This document shows, piece by piece, positions 34,054-44,142 of a DNA stretch of 64,000 nt (position 1 is the stretch's first letter; the number at the start of each line of letters is the position of its first letter). Source of the DNA: Desulfuromonas acetoxidans DSM 684. GTDB taxonomy: Bacteria > Desulfobacterota > Desulfuromonadia > Desulfuromonadales > Desulfuromonadaceae. The stretch spans positions 1 to 64,000 of the forward strand of contig NZ_AAEW02000006.1 of the NCBI RefSeq assembly GCF_000167355.1, in the 5' to 3' direction. The notes under the pieces are model-generated. The model was not told the origin of the DNA and ran no database searches. It saw only the letters and a list, made by a program, of their open reading frames with translations. Made by a program: the position numbers and the translations under genes.

Positions 34054-35220
34054 TTAAGTAAAAGCGGCCGAAATATCACTAATTTTTCGTTGGCAGAGCA
34101 ATTCGGGCTGACCGACACCCTTGCCCTGAATCAAAACTTTAAACGTCTCCCCCATGCCCCCATCAGGTAAAATCAAATTCTTCAAGGTCATGCGCAAGGC
34201 CATGGCTTTCTGCGGATCAGTCTCCTCAGCTTGCAGGCGAACCAATTCTTCGACAAATCCCAGACCGATCAGGAAGCGGTATTGCTCCGTAAAGTGCAAA
34301 GTTTCCAGACCGACATGTTCACCACATCTCTGCAGCAAGGTAAAATCAACGTGGCTGGTGATATCCTGACAGCCGATATTCTGATAGGGATTGTCGTTGG
34401 CTGTATGTTGATAATAGCACAGCAAAGTGCCCTGTCGACGAAACGGCGCATAGAGTTCCTGGGCCGGATAGCCGTAATCAATGGTCAGAACAAACCCTTG
34501 TTCAAGTTTTTCTGCAACCGACTCAACCCAGGGTTGAACCGCCAGACACACCTCACCACGACATCCTTCCATCACACCTGCGCCCACTCGTTCAAAATGA
34601 TGCGCAAATTGCGGGCCATCCACCGTGCGCAGCTCCTCTTCCAGCCCCTGCCCCCCCTGAACAACATAAACTTCCTGCAGTTGGCCATCATGTTTTTCAA
34701 CCACATGAACCGCAAAGGCATCGAGAAGTTCGTTACTCAGAAAACACCCGGTAAAGGACCCCAATTCATCAAAATTCTGCCACGTAATCTGCTCAGCATG
34801 GCGATGCAGATGTTCCTGTTGTCGTCGGCGATTATCGGCACTGACATCAATAAGAACATAACGGATGACAGCGTACATCTGTGGATAGTCAGCTTGGAGA
34901 GTTTCAAGGATATCAAGGGCAAGAAACCCGTCACCGGCACCTTGTTCAACAACGGTAAAGGAACCACTTCCCAGCAGCTGCCACATCTGATGCAACTGCC
35001 GCGCGATAAGAGCACCGAACAGGCTGTGAACGGACGATGACGTAAAAAAGTCGCCTTTTGCGCCAACACGTTGACGAGCCGCCATGTAATATCCATGCTG
35101 CGGATGGTAGAGACAGTGCTGCATATAATCACAGAAGGAAAGACCACCGCGTTGCGAAATATCATCAGCGATAATTTGTTCCAACAAGGCATTCGATGTG
35201 TTGTGTGGCTGTTCTGTCAT
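34054..35220 (-). CDS. MidA/NDUFAF7-family SAM-dependent methyltransferase
   Basis: The 388-aa product has the family's N-terminal signature (ISFCDYM-like GLSFCDYMQHCLYHPQHGYY, quoted in part; G-A-K-G-D-F-F-T-S-S about 52-61) and the SAM-binding motif V-V-E-Q-G-A-G-D-G-F-L (about 90-100). NDUFAF7, the mitochondrial relative, methylates an arginine of a complex I subunit; the bacterial substrate is unknown. No strong ribosome site is visible. It lies directly upstream of the NifU-like gene on the same strand. Confidence 0.82.
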   Translation of the reverse strand: MTEQPHNTSNALLEQIIADDISQRGGLSFCDYMQHCLYHPQHGYYMAARQRVGAKGDFFTSSSVHSLFGALIARQLHQMWQLLGSGSFTVVEQGAGDGFLALDILETLQADYPQMYAVIRYVLIDVSADNRRRQQEHLHRHAEQITWQNFDELGSFTGCFLSNELLDAFAVHVVEKHDGQLQEVYVVQGGQGLEEELRTVDGPQFAHHFERVGAGVMEGCRGEVCLAVQPWVESVAEKLEQGFVLTIDYGYPAQELYAPFRRQGTLLCYYQHTANDNPYQNIGCQDITSHVDFTLLQRCGEHVGLETLHFTEQYRFLIGLGFVEELVRLQAEETDPQKAMALRMTLKNLILPDGGMGETFKVLIQGKGVGQPELLCQRKISDISAAFT

Positions 35221-35492
35221 GGTATCTGTGCTTTAAAGATGAGAGGAGTGTTCTAAAAAATCGAACACAATTAGCAATTGTCTCAAACGCTCAACCATGG
35301 CATCATAACACCCCTTGAAAGATCAATTCCAGCAGGATATGACCATTTTGCTATTCTTTTAGAACCGAAACTCAGCCAGATGAGCGTTTTATCGCTACCA
35401 GTCTGGGATTTCAAGCGGAATAATTATCTTGCGACAACCTTTGATATTTTTCTTTAAACCATATCCCCCTCAAACATTCAGGAGTAATAAAA

Positions 35493-36452
35493 ATGGATAG
35501 AAGTCTGGCTCTGGAACTTGCCCGTGTCACTGAAGCTGCTGCCGTCGCCTGTGGCCGTTGGGTTGGACGCGGCGATAAGATTTCTGCAGATGATGCGGCA
35601 ACCACAGCCATGCGTCAAACGTTGGGAATGATGGACATTGACGGCACTGTCGTCATTGGCGAAGGGGAGATGGACGAGGCACCGATGCTGTACATTGGTG
35701 AAAAAGTCGGCAATGACAGCGGTCCCAAAGTTGATATCGCAGTTGACCCTCTTGAGGGAACCATCCTGTGTTCCAAGGGGGGTCCGGGTGCCATTGCCAC
35801 GATTGCCCTCGCTCCTGCCGGCGGCTTTCTTCACGCACCGGATATGTACATGGAAAAAATCATTGTCGGCCCTGAGGCGAAAGGCTGCATTGACATCAAC
35901 GACCTTCCTTCCAACAATCTTAAGCGGATGGCTGAAGCAAAGCGTTGCAACATTGAAGACCTCACCGTGGTCCTGCTCGACCGCCCCCGTCACGATGAAG
36001 CGGTCGCGGACATTCGCAAAGTGGGTGCCCGGATCAAGCTGATTAGTGATGGCGATGTTGCCCCTGCTGTAGCTACAGGGATTCCGGACAGCGGGATTGA
36101 CATGGTCCTGGGTATTGGTGGCGCCCCTGAGGGGGTTTTAGCTGCTGCTGCAGTCAAATGTTTTGGTGGCGATATGCAGGCCCGACTGATTTTCACGACA
36201 GATGAAGAACGCGAACGCGCCCCCAAAATGGGTATCACCGATTTCGACAAAGTTTATACAGCAGAAGAACTCGCCAGCGGTGATGTCTTTTTTGCCGCCA
36301 GCGGAGTCACCGGCGGCGATCTGCTCAAAGGCGTTCGATATTTCTCTGGCGGCGCCCAGACTCAGACCATTGTCATGCGTTCTAAAAGCCGCACAATACG
36401 CTTCATTGACTCTTACCACTATCTGGAACACAAGCCGGGATTTGAAAGCTAA
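35493..36452 (+). CDS. glpX: Class II fructose-1,6-bisphosphatase
   Basis: Hydrolyses fructose 1,6-bisphosphate in gluconeogenesis, which an acetate-oxidising cell needs to make sugars. The 319-aa length is near that of E. coli GlpX (336). Metal/phosphate motifs include G-E-G-E-M-D-E-A-P (about 55-63), V-D-P-L-E-G-T (about 85-91) and G-G-A-P-E-G-V (about 210-216). AGGAG lies 9 bp before the ATG. Monocistronic: about 270 bp upstream and 387 bp downstream carry no gene. Confidence 0.92.
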   Translation: MDRSLALELARVTEAAAVACGRWVGRGDKISADDAATTAMRQTLGMMDIDGTVVIGEGEMDEAPMLYIGEKVGNDSGPKVDIAVDPLEGTILCSKGGPGAIATIALAPAGGFLHAPDMYMEKIIVGPEAKGCIDINDLPSNNLKRMAEAKRCNIEDLTVVLLDRPRHDEAVADIRKVGARIKLISDGDVAPAVATGIPDSGIDMVLGIGGAPEGVLAAAAVKCFGGDMQARLIFTTDEERERAPKMGITDFDKVYTAEELASGDVFFAASGVTGGDLLKGVRYFSGGAQTQTIVMRSKSRTIRFIDSYHYLEHKPGFES

Positions 36453-36839
36453 ACCATCACGCTGTTATGGCTTTGAATGCTCTAAGTAACGAAAGTCATA
36501 CAACACCAAGAGGCCTGAGTGCCGCTTAAACAGCGCTGTCAACGGACATGAAAGAGTAAGTCACTAATAACTTGTCAATATCATGTGCAATTGTTAGTAT
36601 TTTCCTGTTTTGTTTACACTAAAATGGCGATGCGATATCTGCTGGAAAAACACACGCGCCGCGTGGGAATGTTCTGACGGAACATTCTGAATTCCAATAG
36701 GTTTTCAGAGAAAACAAGTTCATCGGATCACCATCTTAGTCTGTATTGTCTCAAGCTCAGTTCTGATTCCGTCATGGTAATGCACCAATGACTGGAGCAC
36801 TCTTATCAGGACTGTGTTTTATGAACTCAGGGGAGAATC
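36453..36839. other. Gene-free stretch with a promoter and a palindrome
   Basis: A good promoter, TTGTCA-N17-TAGTAT, lies at 36572-36600, and an 8-bp inverted repeat GAATGTTC-N5-GAACATTC at 36667-36687. Both precede the gene at 36840, giving it a leader of about 230 nt with the palindrome about 80 bp after the predicted start. Nothing else was seen. Confidence 0.5.
36572..36600 (+). promoter_or_regulatory. Candidate sigma-70 promoter for the kinase-like/ptsP pair
   Basis: TTGTCA (36572-36577), 17-bp spacer, TAGTAT (36595-36600). The best match in the 387-bp gap before the 36840 gene. Confidence 0.55.
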
Positions 36840-37667
36840 ATGGCAATCATTACTATCTCGCGTGAAATGGGCAGTGGTGGCTCTATTATTGCGCGCAATC
36901 TGGCCGACAAATTGGGCTACGATCTCATTGATGGCGAAGCAATTCTCAAAGTCGCCGCCTCTTACGGTCTAACTGCTGACAATGTCGAAATGGCGGATGA
37001 AAAGCCACCGGCATTTGTCGAAAGCCTTGACGAAAGTCTTGAGATTGATATGCATCGTATTGAGCAGATCATTCTCGAGTATGCTCTCAAGGGCAATGCC
37101 ATTATCTATGGACGCGGTGGACAGGATCTTCTTGCCGGAATCAACACGGTTTTCCGGACCCGCATCATTGCTCCATTCGACATCCGTGTGGAGCGTTGGG
37201 CTGAGCGAGAATGGCTCGATCCTGATCTGTCGCGCATTCTGGTACGTAAAAGCGATCAGCAACGCGCCGGGTTCATCAAGTATTATTTCGACCGCGATTG
37301 GAATGACCCCTACGATTATGACCTGGTCATCAACACCACCAAGATCTCCGAAGAGATGGCTGTTGACCTGATCTGCAAAGGGATCGAAGAGAAAAATCTT
37401 CAGGAAAACAATGAGCGCTGTCGACAAAAACTGATCGACCTGATTCAGTGCAAAAAAACCGAGATCGCTATTCTGCAATCAGATCAGGTTGATGGTTACC
37501 ATCTGCAAGTCCATGTCGATGGGGGAGTAACTGTTCTTGACGGCCATGTTCACAGCGAAGACGAGCGGCGGGCCATTCATGCCATTGTCAAGGACCTGGC
37601 TCCAAAACAGGAACTGAAAGACCAGCTCAAAGTGTTCGCCTACCATATCAACCCCAAGGAGGGCTAG
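36840..37667 (+). CDS. Cytidylate-kinase-like protein with C-terminal BON-like domain
   Basis: The 275-aa product opens with I-T-I-S-R-E-M-G-S-G-G-S (4-15), the P-loop form of the cytidylate-kinase-like family found in many deltaproteobacteria. A nucleotide-kinase fold runs to about residue 205 (GRGGQDLL near 92, R-x-E-R-W-A-E-R-E). The remainder (about 210-275: L-Q-V-H-V-D-G-G-V-T-V-L-D-G-H-V-H-S) reads as a BON domain, normally a lipid- or ligand-binding module in the envelope. No signal peptide is present, so it should be cytoplasmic. GGGGAG lies 5 bp before the ATG. ptsP follows 37 bp later, so the protein may work with the nitrogen-PTS. Substrate unknown. Confidence 0.75.
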   Translation: MAIITISREMGSGGSIIARNLADKLGYDLIDGEAILKVAASYGLTADNVEMADEKPPAFVESLDESLEIDMHRIEQIILEYALKGNAIIYGRGGQDLLAGINTVFRTRIIAPFDIRVERWAEREWLDPDLSRILVRKSDQQRAGFIKYYFDRDWNDPYDYDLVINTTKISEEMAVDLICKGIEEKNLQENNERCRQKLIDLIQCKKTEIAILQSDQVDGYHLQVHVDGGVTVLDGHVHSEDERRAIHAIVKDLAPKQELKDQLKVFAYHINPKEG

Positions 37668-37704
37668 ATGTCTCTTTGAGACGGACAAGGCTGACGCAAT
37701 CCTT

Positions 37705-40017
37705 ATGACTGCCATGAACAACCCATCCACAGAATCGCTGGGTATCAGCACCCTTGAGGATATCAGTGCGCTGATTCTGCAGTCCCACGACCTCAACGAG
37801 ACATTGAACAATATTGTCAGCCTCGTTGCGCGGCGCATGCACTCCGAGGTGTGCTCAATCTATCTTCTTGATGAAGACGGAGAGACCTTGTGGTTACGGG
37901 CAACTCAAGGGCTCACCCAGGAAGCGATTGGCAAAGTCAGCATGAAGTTGGGAGAAGGGCTGGCTAGTATGGCCATCGAACAAGGCCACCCCATCTCCAT
38001 TCTCGAACCCGAGGAACACCCCCGCTACCTGTACTTTCAGGAAACCGGTGAGGAACAGTTTCACTGCTTTCTCGCTGTTCCTTTGATGGATCGACGCAAT
38101 CCAATAGGCGTCATCACTCTGCAAAGCACCGAAAAACGCGCGTTCAGCCCGACCGAGATCAGCACCATGACCACCATCGCCTTCCAGGTGTCGACGGTGG
38201 TCACCAATGCCCAATTGCTTAATTCCATCCAGCAAAACAAATTGCAGCCCGCGCCTACGGCACTGGAAACAGACGACAATCATCAACAACAAAGTGCCAT
38301 TAGAGGCACGGTGGCTTATCCCGGTGTTATCTCTGGACCGGTCTACGTTCTGGACGAGCAAAGCGGTTTTGCCGACATTCTTGATGAAGATAATATCAAT
38401 ATCAGTGAAGAGATCGACCGCCTTAACAACGCGCTTGAAGAAACACGTATTCAGACCCTGTTTCTTGAAAAACGCGTTGCAAAACGGCTATCTGAACAGG
38501 ATGCGGCAATTTTCCACACTCATCTGATGATCCTCGAAGATCGAGGATTCATCGATCAGATGACCAATGAAATCCGCAGTGGCCATAACGCACCTTATGC
38601 GCTGAAAAAGGTCATTGGCGAATACACCGAAGCTTTTTCACGCATGGAGGATCCGTATCTGCGTGAACGGGCCAGTGATACTGTTGACATTGGTCGCAGG
38701 CTGTTAGCCAACCTGACCGGACAGCAGGAAAAAACCCTACAATTCAAGCGCCCCGGCATTCTCTTTGCCAAAGAGATTATGCCCTCTGACATGGCGATTC
38801 TCGACCACGAGAAACTATTAGGTATTGTCACAGAAGCTGGTGAACAGAACTCTCACGCTGTTATCATGGCAAAAGCGTTGGGCATCCCTGCCTTGGTCGG
38901 AGTCAAAGGCGTTACAAAAAAAGTGTCATCGGGGTCCAATGTTATCCTTGATGGCAACTCAGGCTGTCTGTTTATCGATCCAGTAGAAGGAATTATCGAG
39001 GAATACCAGCGCCTTGAACAGGACAGCAGTAAGGAACTGCATCGGCTTAGCGAATTTCGTGACCGGCCGGCCCTGTCCAAAGACGGCGTCAATGTGACGT
39101 TGCGCGCCAACATTGGATTAATCAGCGATGTTGCGGTGGCCCAACGTAACGGCGCCGATGGTGTCGGCCTGTATCGTACCGAATTCCCCTATATGACGCG
39201 CAGCAACTTCCCTGATCGTAATGATCAATATCAATTGTGCAAAAAAATCGTCGAAAGCTTTGAAGGACCCGTAACGATTCGTACGCTTGATATCGGTGGC
39301 GACAAAGGGTTGCCCTACTTCAGTCCCCCGGCTGAAGATAATCCGTTCATGGGCTGGCGTTCAGTTCGTGTCTCTTTGGACAATCGCGACATCTTCCGCA
39401 CCCAGATTGAAGCAATTCTCATGGCAGGGTGCCATGGCAAAGTCAAACTTCTCTTTCCCATGATCTCCGGCGTAGAAGAAGTGCGGGCCTGCAAAGAGGT
39501 CATTGAAGAGGCGAAAAACAATCTGCGTCAGGAAAACATCCCTTTCGCTGAAGACATTCCCATCGGAGTCATGATCGAGGTTCCAGCAGCCGTTCAAATG
39601 TGCAAATTTCTCGCCACTGAGGTCGATTTCTTTGCGTTAGGCACCAACGACCTGGTTCAATACATGTTGGCGGCTGACCGCAATAACCCTCTGGTTAACA
39701 AATATTACAACCCTCTTCATCCAGCGATTCTTCAAGCCATCAAATATGTCAGTGACACGGCCAACCGGCTGGGAAAAGGGGTTTGTTTATGTGGCGAGAT
39801 GGCCTCCGATCCGCTGAGTTTTCTGGTTTTGCTCGGTATCGGCATTCGCGAATTTTCCATGGTTTCTCCGTTCATTCCCAGAACCAAGGCATTTCTATCC
39901 GACCTCAATTGTTCTGATGCAACCTATATTGCTGAAGAAGTCCTGCAAATGGGTGGCAGCGAACAAATTCACGATTTTCTCGTTGCAGCGGTTAACGACC
40001 TGCACAGTGTGACATAG
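37705..40017 (+). CDS. ptsP: Phosphoenolpyruvate-protein phosphotransferase PtsP (EI-Ntr)
   Basis: First enzyme of the nitrogen-related PTS: takes phosphate from PEP and passes it to an HPr/NPr protein. The 770-aa protein has an N-terminal GAF domain (about 15-170), an HPr-binding helical domain (about 205-330), the phospho-His swivel domain (E-A-G-E-Q-N-S-H384-A-V-I; most relatives have GGxTSH) and the PEP-binding TIM barrel (about 450-740; G-L-Y-R-T-E-F, C-G-E-M-A-S-D). The start is uncertain: ATGs at 37705 and 37714 have no clear ribosome site. No HPr or EIIA gene is in the window. Confidence 0.9.
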   Translation: MTAMNNPSTESLGISTLEDISALILQSHDLNETLNNIVSLVARRMHSEVCSIYLLDEDGETLWLRATQGLTQEAIGKVSMKLGEGLASMAIEQGHPISILEPEEHPRYLYFQETGEEQFHCFLAVPLMDRRNPIGVITLQSTEKRAFSPTEISTMTTIAFQVSTVVTNAQLLNSIQQNKLQPAPTALETDDNHQQQSAIRGTVAYPGVISGPVYVLDEQSGFADILDEDNINISEEIDRLNNALEETRIQTLFLEKRVAKRLSEQDAAIFHTHLMILEDRGFIDQMTNEIRSGHNAPYALKKVIGEYTEAFSRMEDPYLRERASDTVDIGRRLLANLTGQQEKTLQFKRPGILFAKEIMPSDMAILDHEKLLGIVTEAGEQNSHAVIMAKALGIPALVGVKGVTKKVSSGSNVILDGNSGCLFIDPVEGIIEEYQRLEQDSSKELHRLSEFRDRPALSKDGVNVTLRANIGLISDVAVAQRNGADGVGLYRTEFPYMTRSNFPDRNDQYQLCKKIVESFEGPVTIRTLDIGGDKGLPYFSPPAEDNPFMGWRSVRVSLDNRDIFRTQIEAILMAGCHGKVKLLFPMISGVEEVRACKEVIEEAKNNLRQENIPFAEDIPIGVMIEVPAAVQMCKFLATEVDFFALGTNDLVQYMLAADRNNPLVNKYYNPLHPAILQAIKYVSDTANRLGKGVCLCGEMASDPLSFLVLLGIGIREFSMVSPFIPRTKAFLSDLNCSDATYIAEEVLQMGGSEQIHDFLVAAVNDLHSVT

Positions 40018-40118
40018 CTTTAGCCCAGCCTCTCTCGAACCTGTTTCAAACAATTCACTAGAAACCATTTGTAAAAATATGTTATGAATTCCCAGCTCGT
40101 TTATGAGAGGGGATATCT

Positions 40119-40874
40119 TTGTTTAATAAAGCTCGCAACAACTGGGTCTTTCTCGGTAAGGATGAGGAACAAGAAGCTTTCTCAACACTTCAAGCCGCCC
40201 TGAATCAGAAAGGGACCTGCCTTTCCAAAGATCCGATCAGTTCGGTTCAAAGAATCACCCATCAGGATGCGACCTACTATGTGAAGGTCTATACCCGTAA
40301 CGGCAAAGGGTTGCGTCACTATCTGGGGCGCGGAAGACTTCAGGGGGAATGGGAAAATCTGCTGTATTTCAGCCAGCTGGGCATTCCCACGCCGCGTATT
40401 GTTGCCTACGGCCAACACAAACGTCACGGCATGTTTAAAGTTGGGGCGTTAATTACTGAAGAGGTTCCCCAGTCTGACGATCTCCTCACGCTGACTAAAA
40501 AAGATCCACAAAGATTTCAGGACCGCTCATGGGTCAAAACCATTCTTCGTCAGACAGCCGATTACACCTCGCGCCTGCATCAGCATGGTTTTATTCACTG
40601 GGACCTCAAATGGCGCAACATCCTCGTTTCAACTGAAGAGGAAGCCCACCCCAAGATCTTCTTTTTTGATTGTCCTCTCGGAAAAACACGCTGGGGCTGG
40701 CTGCGTCGCCGGGGCACAATTAAAGACCTGGCCTGCCTGGACAAAGTCGGCAAAAAAGCACTGCATCGGACGCAACGACTGAGATTCTTTAAATACTACG
40801 AAAAAATCGATCGGCTCACACCGGCCCACAAGCGTAAAATTCTGCAGATACTCAACTTCTTCTCCGATGAATAA
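40119..40874 (+). CDS. LPS-kinase-like protein (Kdo/WaaP-type)
   Basis: The 251-aa product is a small kinase-fold protein with H-W-D-L-K-W-R-N-I-L (about 160-169), the HxDLxxxN catalytic loop, and F-F-D-C-P, standing for the metal-binding D-x-D/DFG position. A Lys in Y-Y-V-K-V-Y (about 53-58) fits the ATP-binding lysine. WaaP/InaA-type enzymes phosphorylate heptose or Kdo of the LPS core. The start is a TTG with a strong GAGAGGGG site 7 bp upstream. It lies just before the glycan locus but on the opposite strand, fitting an LPS-core role. The sugar acceptor is not predictable. Confidence 0.8.
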   Translation: MFNKARNNWVFLGKDEEQEAFSTLQAALNQKGTCLSKDPISSVQRITHQDATYYVKVYTRNGKGLRHYLGRGRLQGEWENLLYFSQLGIPTPRIVAYGQHKRHGMFKVGALITEEVPQSDDLLTLTKKDPQRFQDRSWVKTILRQTADYTSRLHQHGFIHWDLKWRNILVSTEEEAHPKIFFFDCPLGKTRWGWLRRRGTIKDLACLDKVGKKALHRTQRLRFFKYYEKIDRLTPAHKRKILQILNFFSDE

Positions 40875-40910
40875 AAGGCTTTGGGCACGTTTCAAGCTGC
40901 AGACAGCTGA

Positions 40911-42089
40911 TTAAGAATCCCCGCCAAAGAGATCCCGTGTGTAAACCTTATCAATAACATCCGTCAGATCGTCGGACATCCGATTGGCAATAATCACATC
41001 ACTATCGTGTTTAAACGCAGCTAAATCCGTTACAACCGGTGAATGAAAAAACTCGTCACCGTCAAAAACCGGCTCATAGACGATCACCTTGATCCCCTTG
41101 GCCTTGATACGCTTCATCACTCCTTGAATCGACGATGCTCTGAAATTGTCGGAATCCGCTTTCATCAACAAACGATATACACCAACAGTCTGAGGATTCC
41201 GTTTAATAATTGAATCGGCTATAAAATCCTTACGGGTGGTATTGGCGTCGACAATGGCACGAATCAAGTTATTGGGCACTTGGTCATAGTTTGCCAGGAG
41301 TTGTTTAGAATCTTTTGGCAGACAATAGCCTCCATAACCAAAGGAGGGGTTATTGTAGTGTGAGCCAATCCGTGAGTCCAAACCAACCCCTTCAATAATG
41401 TCGCGGGGACTCAACCTGTGAATCTCGGCATAGCTATCCAACTCGTTGAAAAATGCCACACGCATCGCCAAAAACGTATTAGCAAACAACTTTACGGCTT
41501 CCGCTTCAGATGAACCGGTTAATAAAACCGGCACATCGTCTTTGACGGCCGCCTGCCTGAGGAGATCGGCGACGGCTTGCCCTCGCTCACTGCGTTCTCC
41601 AACAATTATCCGCGAGGGGTGCAGATTGTCATGCAGGGCTTTGCCCTCACGGAGAAACTCAGGAGAGAAGACGATATTGTCACAGCCCAATTGAGCCCGC
41701 AATTGCCGGGTAAAGCCGACCGGGATAGTCGATTTAATAACAATTAAAGCTCGAGGATAAACAGAAGTAACATGGCGAGCAACCTGTTCAACACTTTTGG
41801 TATCAAAACGGTTTGTTTCAGGATCATAATCGGTTGGTGTTGCCACGATCACCAAATCGCAGTCCTGATAAGCCTCAACAGGATCGACTGTTGCAGATAA
41901 TGAGAGCGCTTTGCTCTGCAGAAAAGATTCAACACCGGCATCAGAAATCGGGCTTTTCCCGCTGTTGATCAGTTCAATTTTGTGTTCATCAATATCGAGT
42001 AAACAAACTTTATTGTTTTGGGCAAGTAGAAGCGCATTTGACAACCCCACATAACCCGCCCCGACAACGGTTATTTTTTTAAATTCCAT
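40911..42089 (-). CDS. ugd: UDP-glucose 6-dehydrogenase
   Basis: Oxidises UDP-glucose to UDP-glucuronate with NAD+. The 392-aa length matches short Ugd enzymes (E. coli 388). Rossmann motif V-G-A-G-Y-V-G-L (9-16), T-P-T-D loop (about 88-91), S-T-I-P-V-G-F-T (about 123-130), E-F-L-R-E-G (about 148-153) and the catalytic Cys in [11 protein letters not shown] (about 255-265) are all present. UDP-N-acetyl-sugar dehydrogenases are relatives, but the motif set and length favour Ugd. It is the last gene of the minus-strand glycan locus, 129 bp after the PglF-like gene. Confidence 0.9.
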   Translation of the reverse strand: MEFKKITVVGAGYVGLSNALLLAQNNKVCLLDIDEHKIELINSGKSPISDAGVESFLQSKALSLSATVDPVEAYQDCDLVIVATPTDYDPETNRFDTKSVEQVARHVTSVYPRALIVIKSTIPVGFTRQLRAQLGCDNIVFSPEFLREGKALHDNLHPSRIIVGERSERGQAVADLLRQAAVKDDVPVLLTGSSEAEAVKLFANTFLAMRVAFFNELDSYAEIHRLSPRDIIEGVGLDSRIGSHYNNPSFGYGGYCLPKDSKQLLANYDQVPNNLIRAIVDANTTRKDFIADSIIKRNPQTVGVYRLLMKADSDNFRASSIQGVMKRIKAKGIKVIVYEPVFDGDEFFHSPVVTDLAAFKHDSDVIIANRMSDDLTDVIDKVYTRDLFGGDS

Positions 42090-42218
42090 TCGTTCCCATC
42101 AATCCTTTTCGAGTTAGAGTCAAATGAAACTAAAATCGACTCACTAGAAAAGAATTAAGGACGTTATAGCATCTGGTTAGCAACCAACATCTCCTGAACG
42201 CGTAAAATCCTTTTAAGA

Positions 42219-44090
42219 TTATGAGTTCAACTTGCGAACCGACGCATGTTCAGCGGGCTGGTATTCTGGAACAATTTTCTGCAGCAAATCCACAGTCAGC
42301 TTTAGGTTGAGTTGCCGTGCGGCATCAAACAACTGCTCTAATTGCACTTTGAGAATCGTCTCGTCTTCGAAAACGGAGCGGGCGACACAGATCTTTTCGT
42401 GGGTCGTTGGCTTGATCCCCTCTCCATCAAGAAGCAGTTCTTCATAGAGTTTCTCCCCAGGGCGCAAACCGGTAAACTCAATGTCGATATCTTCATAAGG
42501 GGTTTTACCGGACAAACGGATCAATTCTTCGGCAAGGTGAACAATCTTAACAGGCTCTCCCATATCCAGCAGGTAGATTTCGCCGCCCTCCCCCATACTG
42601 CCAGCCTGCAACACCAACTGTGAAGCTTCTGGAATCGTCATGAAAAACCGGGTGATATCCTTGTGCGTGACGGTCACCGGACCGCCATGACGGATCTGCT
42701 CCTTAAAGGTGGGAATCACACTGCCATTGCTTCCCAAAACATTACCAAAGCGCACAGTCACAAAGCGGGTTTTGCTGCGTCGCGACAGCGCTTGAACAAT
42801 TTTTTCCGCAACACGCTTTGTCGTGCCCATCACGTTGGTCGGATTGACCGCCTTGTCCGTGGAAACCATGACAAAACGCTCAACCCGAAACATATGGGCC
42901 GTTTCGGCAACCACCTGGCTGCCACGCACATTGTTATTCACCGCTTCGGCAGGATTAACCTCCATCATCGGCACATGTTTATAAGCGGCCGCATGAAACA
43001 CCACTTCCGGCATGAACTCATCAAAAATCGCCTCAACACGGGCACGGTAGCGGATATCACCGATAATCGGATAAATCAGCAGTTTGGGATGGCTTTTTTT
43101 CAACTCCTGCTCAATGGTGAACAGAGGCGTTTCACCATTTTCAAACAGGATCAATTTGCTGGGATTGAAACGGGCAACCTGGCGGCACAACTCACTACCG
43201 ATACTCCCTCCGGCCCCAGTGACCAGAACCCTTTTACCGCACAGATAATTGGATATTTGCTGCGAATCGAGACGCACCGGATCACGACCAAGAAGATCTT
43301 CCAAAGACACGTCTTTAATCTGTTCTACAGATACTGAGCCATCGAGCAAACCGCCAACCCCCGGCAAAGTTTTGAAAGTCACCTCCGCCTGTTGACACTT
43401 TTCCACGATATCTCGAATCTGTTTACCTGTTGCTGAAGGTATGGCGATAACGACTTCATCGATTCTTTTTCTGCGACACACACTCGGGATATCTTCACAG
43501 CAGCCCAAAACAGGCAATCCAAGAAAATGTTCCTTCAGCTTGCGCCGGTCATCATCGATAAAACCAATGGCATCGTATTGAAGCTTACGGTTCAAGCGCA
43601 ACTCCCTGGCAATCATTTGCCCGGCATCACCCGCGCCAACAATCAACAGTCGCGCTTTGCCCGCCTTACTAATAGGCATGGGGTAAAAATTTTCTCTCAA
43701 AGCGCGAATAATGAATCGGATTCCGGCAACCAGTAAAAAACAAAACAAGCCATCAAGGAACAGGATCGTGCGGGGAATCATTTCCAGGCGATAGACAAAT
43801 ACGGCGTAGGCGACCACACCCGCAGAGGCAAAAATATTTGCTTTGCAGATAGTCACAAGATCCGCCATAGAGACGTAACGCCACCAACCGCTAAACAACC
43901 CATAGCGCCAGAACACGATCAGCTTGATGATCACAACCGCCGGCAGCAATCGCCAGAACACCTGATATACGGTAGCAGTCAAATGAAAATCAAAGCGAGC
44001 CAAACAAGCCATCATCAAACCACAGATAATGGCAAGACAATTGATCGCAATGGTCAAGGGAAGGCGTTTTTCAAAAAAGATCTTAATCAT
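42219..44090 (-). CDS. Membrane-bound nucleotide-sugar 4,6-dehydratase (PglF/WbpM/CapD family)
   Basis: Probable UDP-GlcNAc 4,6-dehydratase, the first step to bacillosamine-type sugars. The 623-aa protein has four N-terminal membrane helices (about 12-110), a first Rossmann-like region (about 148-250), and the SDR catalytic domain (T-G-A-G-G-S-I-G-S about 292-300). As in PglF/WbpM, the usual Tyr of the YxxxK motif is replaced (N-V-M-G-T-T-K-R), with S-T-D-K-A-V-N-P before it. Context with aminotransferase, acetyltransferase and phosphoglycosyltransferase genes (45.6-48.0 kb) supports a PglF role. Interrupted from them by a metallo-beta-lactamase-fold gene. Confidence 0.9.
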   Translation of the reverse strand: MIKIFFEKRLPLTIAINCLAIICGLMMACLARFDFHLTATVYQVFWRLLPAVVIIKLIVFWRYGLFSGWWRYVSMADLVTICKANIFASAGVVAYAVFVYRLEMIPRTILFLDGLFCFLLVAGIRFIIRALRENFYPMPISKAGKARLLIVGAGDAGQMIARELRLNRKLQYDAIGFIDDDRRKLKEHFLGLPVLGCCEDIPSVCRRKRIDEVVIAIPSATGKQIRDIVEKCQQAEVTFKTLPGVGGLLDGSVSVEQIKDVSLEDLLGRDPVRLDSQQISNYLCGKRVLVTGAGGSIGSELCRQVARFNPSKLILFENGETPLFTIEQELKKSHPKLLIYPIIGDIRYRARVEAIFDEFMPEVVFHAAAYKHVPMMEVNPAEAVNNNVRGSQVVAETAHMFRVERFVMVSTDKAVNPTNVMGTTKRVAEKIVQALSRRSKTRFVTVRFGNVLGSNGSVIPTFKEQIRHGGPVTVTHKDITRFFMTIPEASQLVLQAGSMGEGGEIYLLDMGEPVKIVHLAEELIRLSGKTPYEDIDIEFTGLRPGEKLYEELLLDGEGIKPTTHEKICVARSVFEDETILKVQLEQLFDAARQLNLKLTVDLLQKIVPEYQPAEHASVRKLNS

Positions 44091-44142
44091 TTGTTTACTT
44101 TATCACACACCGAAGAAAAGACATTCCAGCGAAAAGGAAAAA

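Noticed and set aside
36667-36687. GAATGTTC-N5-GAACATTC as a LexA/SOS box
   Set aside because: Arm order and spacing do not match the LexA consensus forms I know, and the downstream genes have no link to DNA repair.
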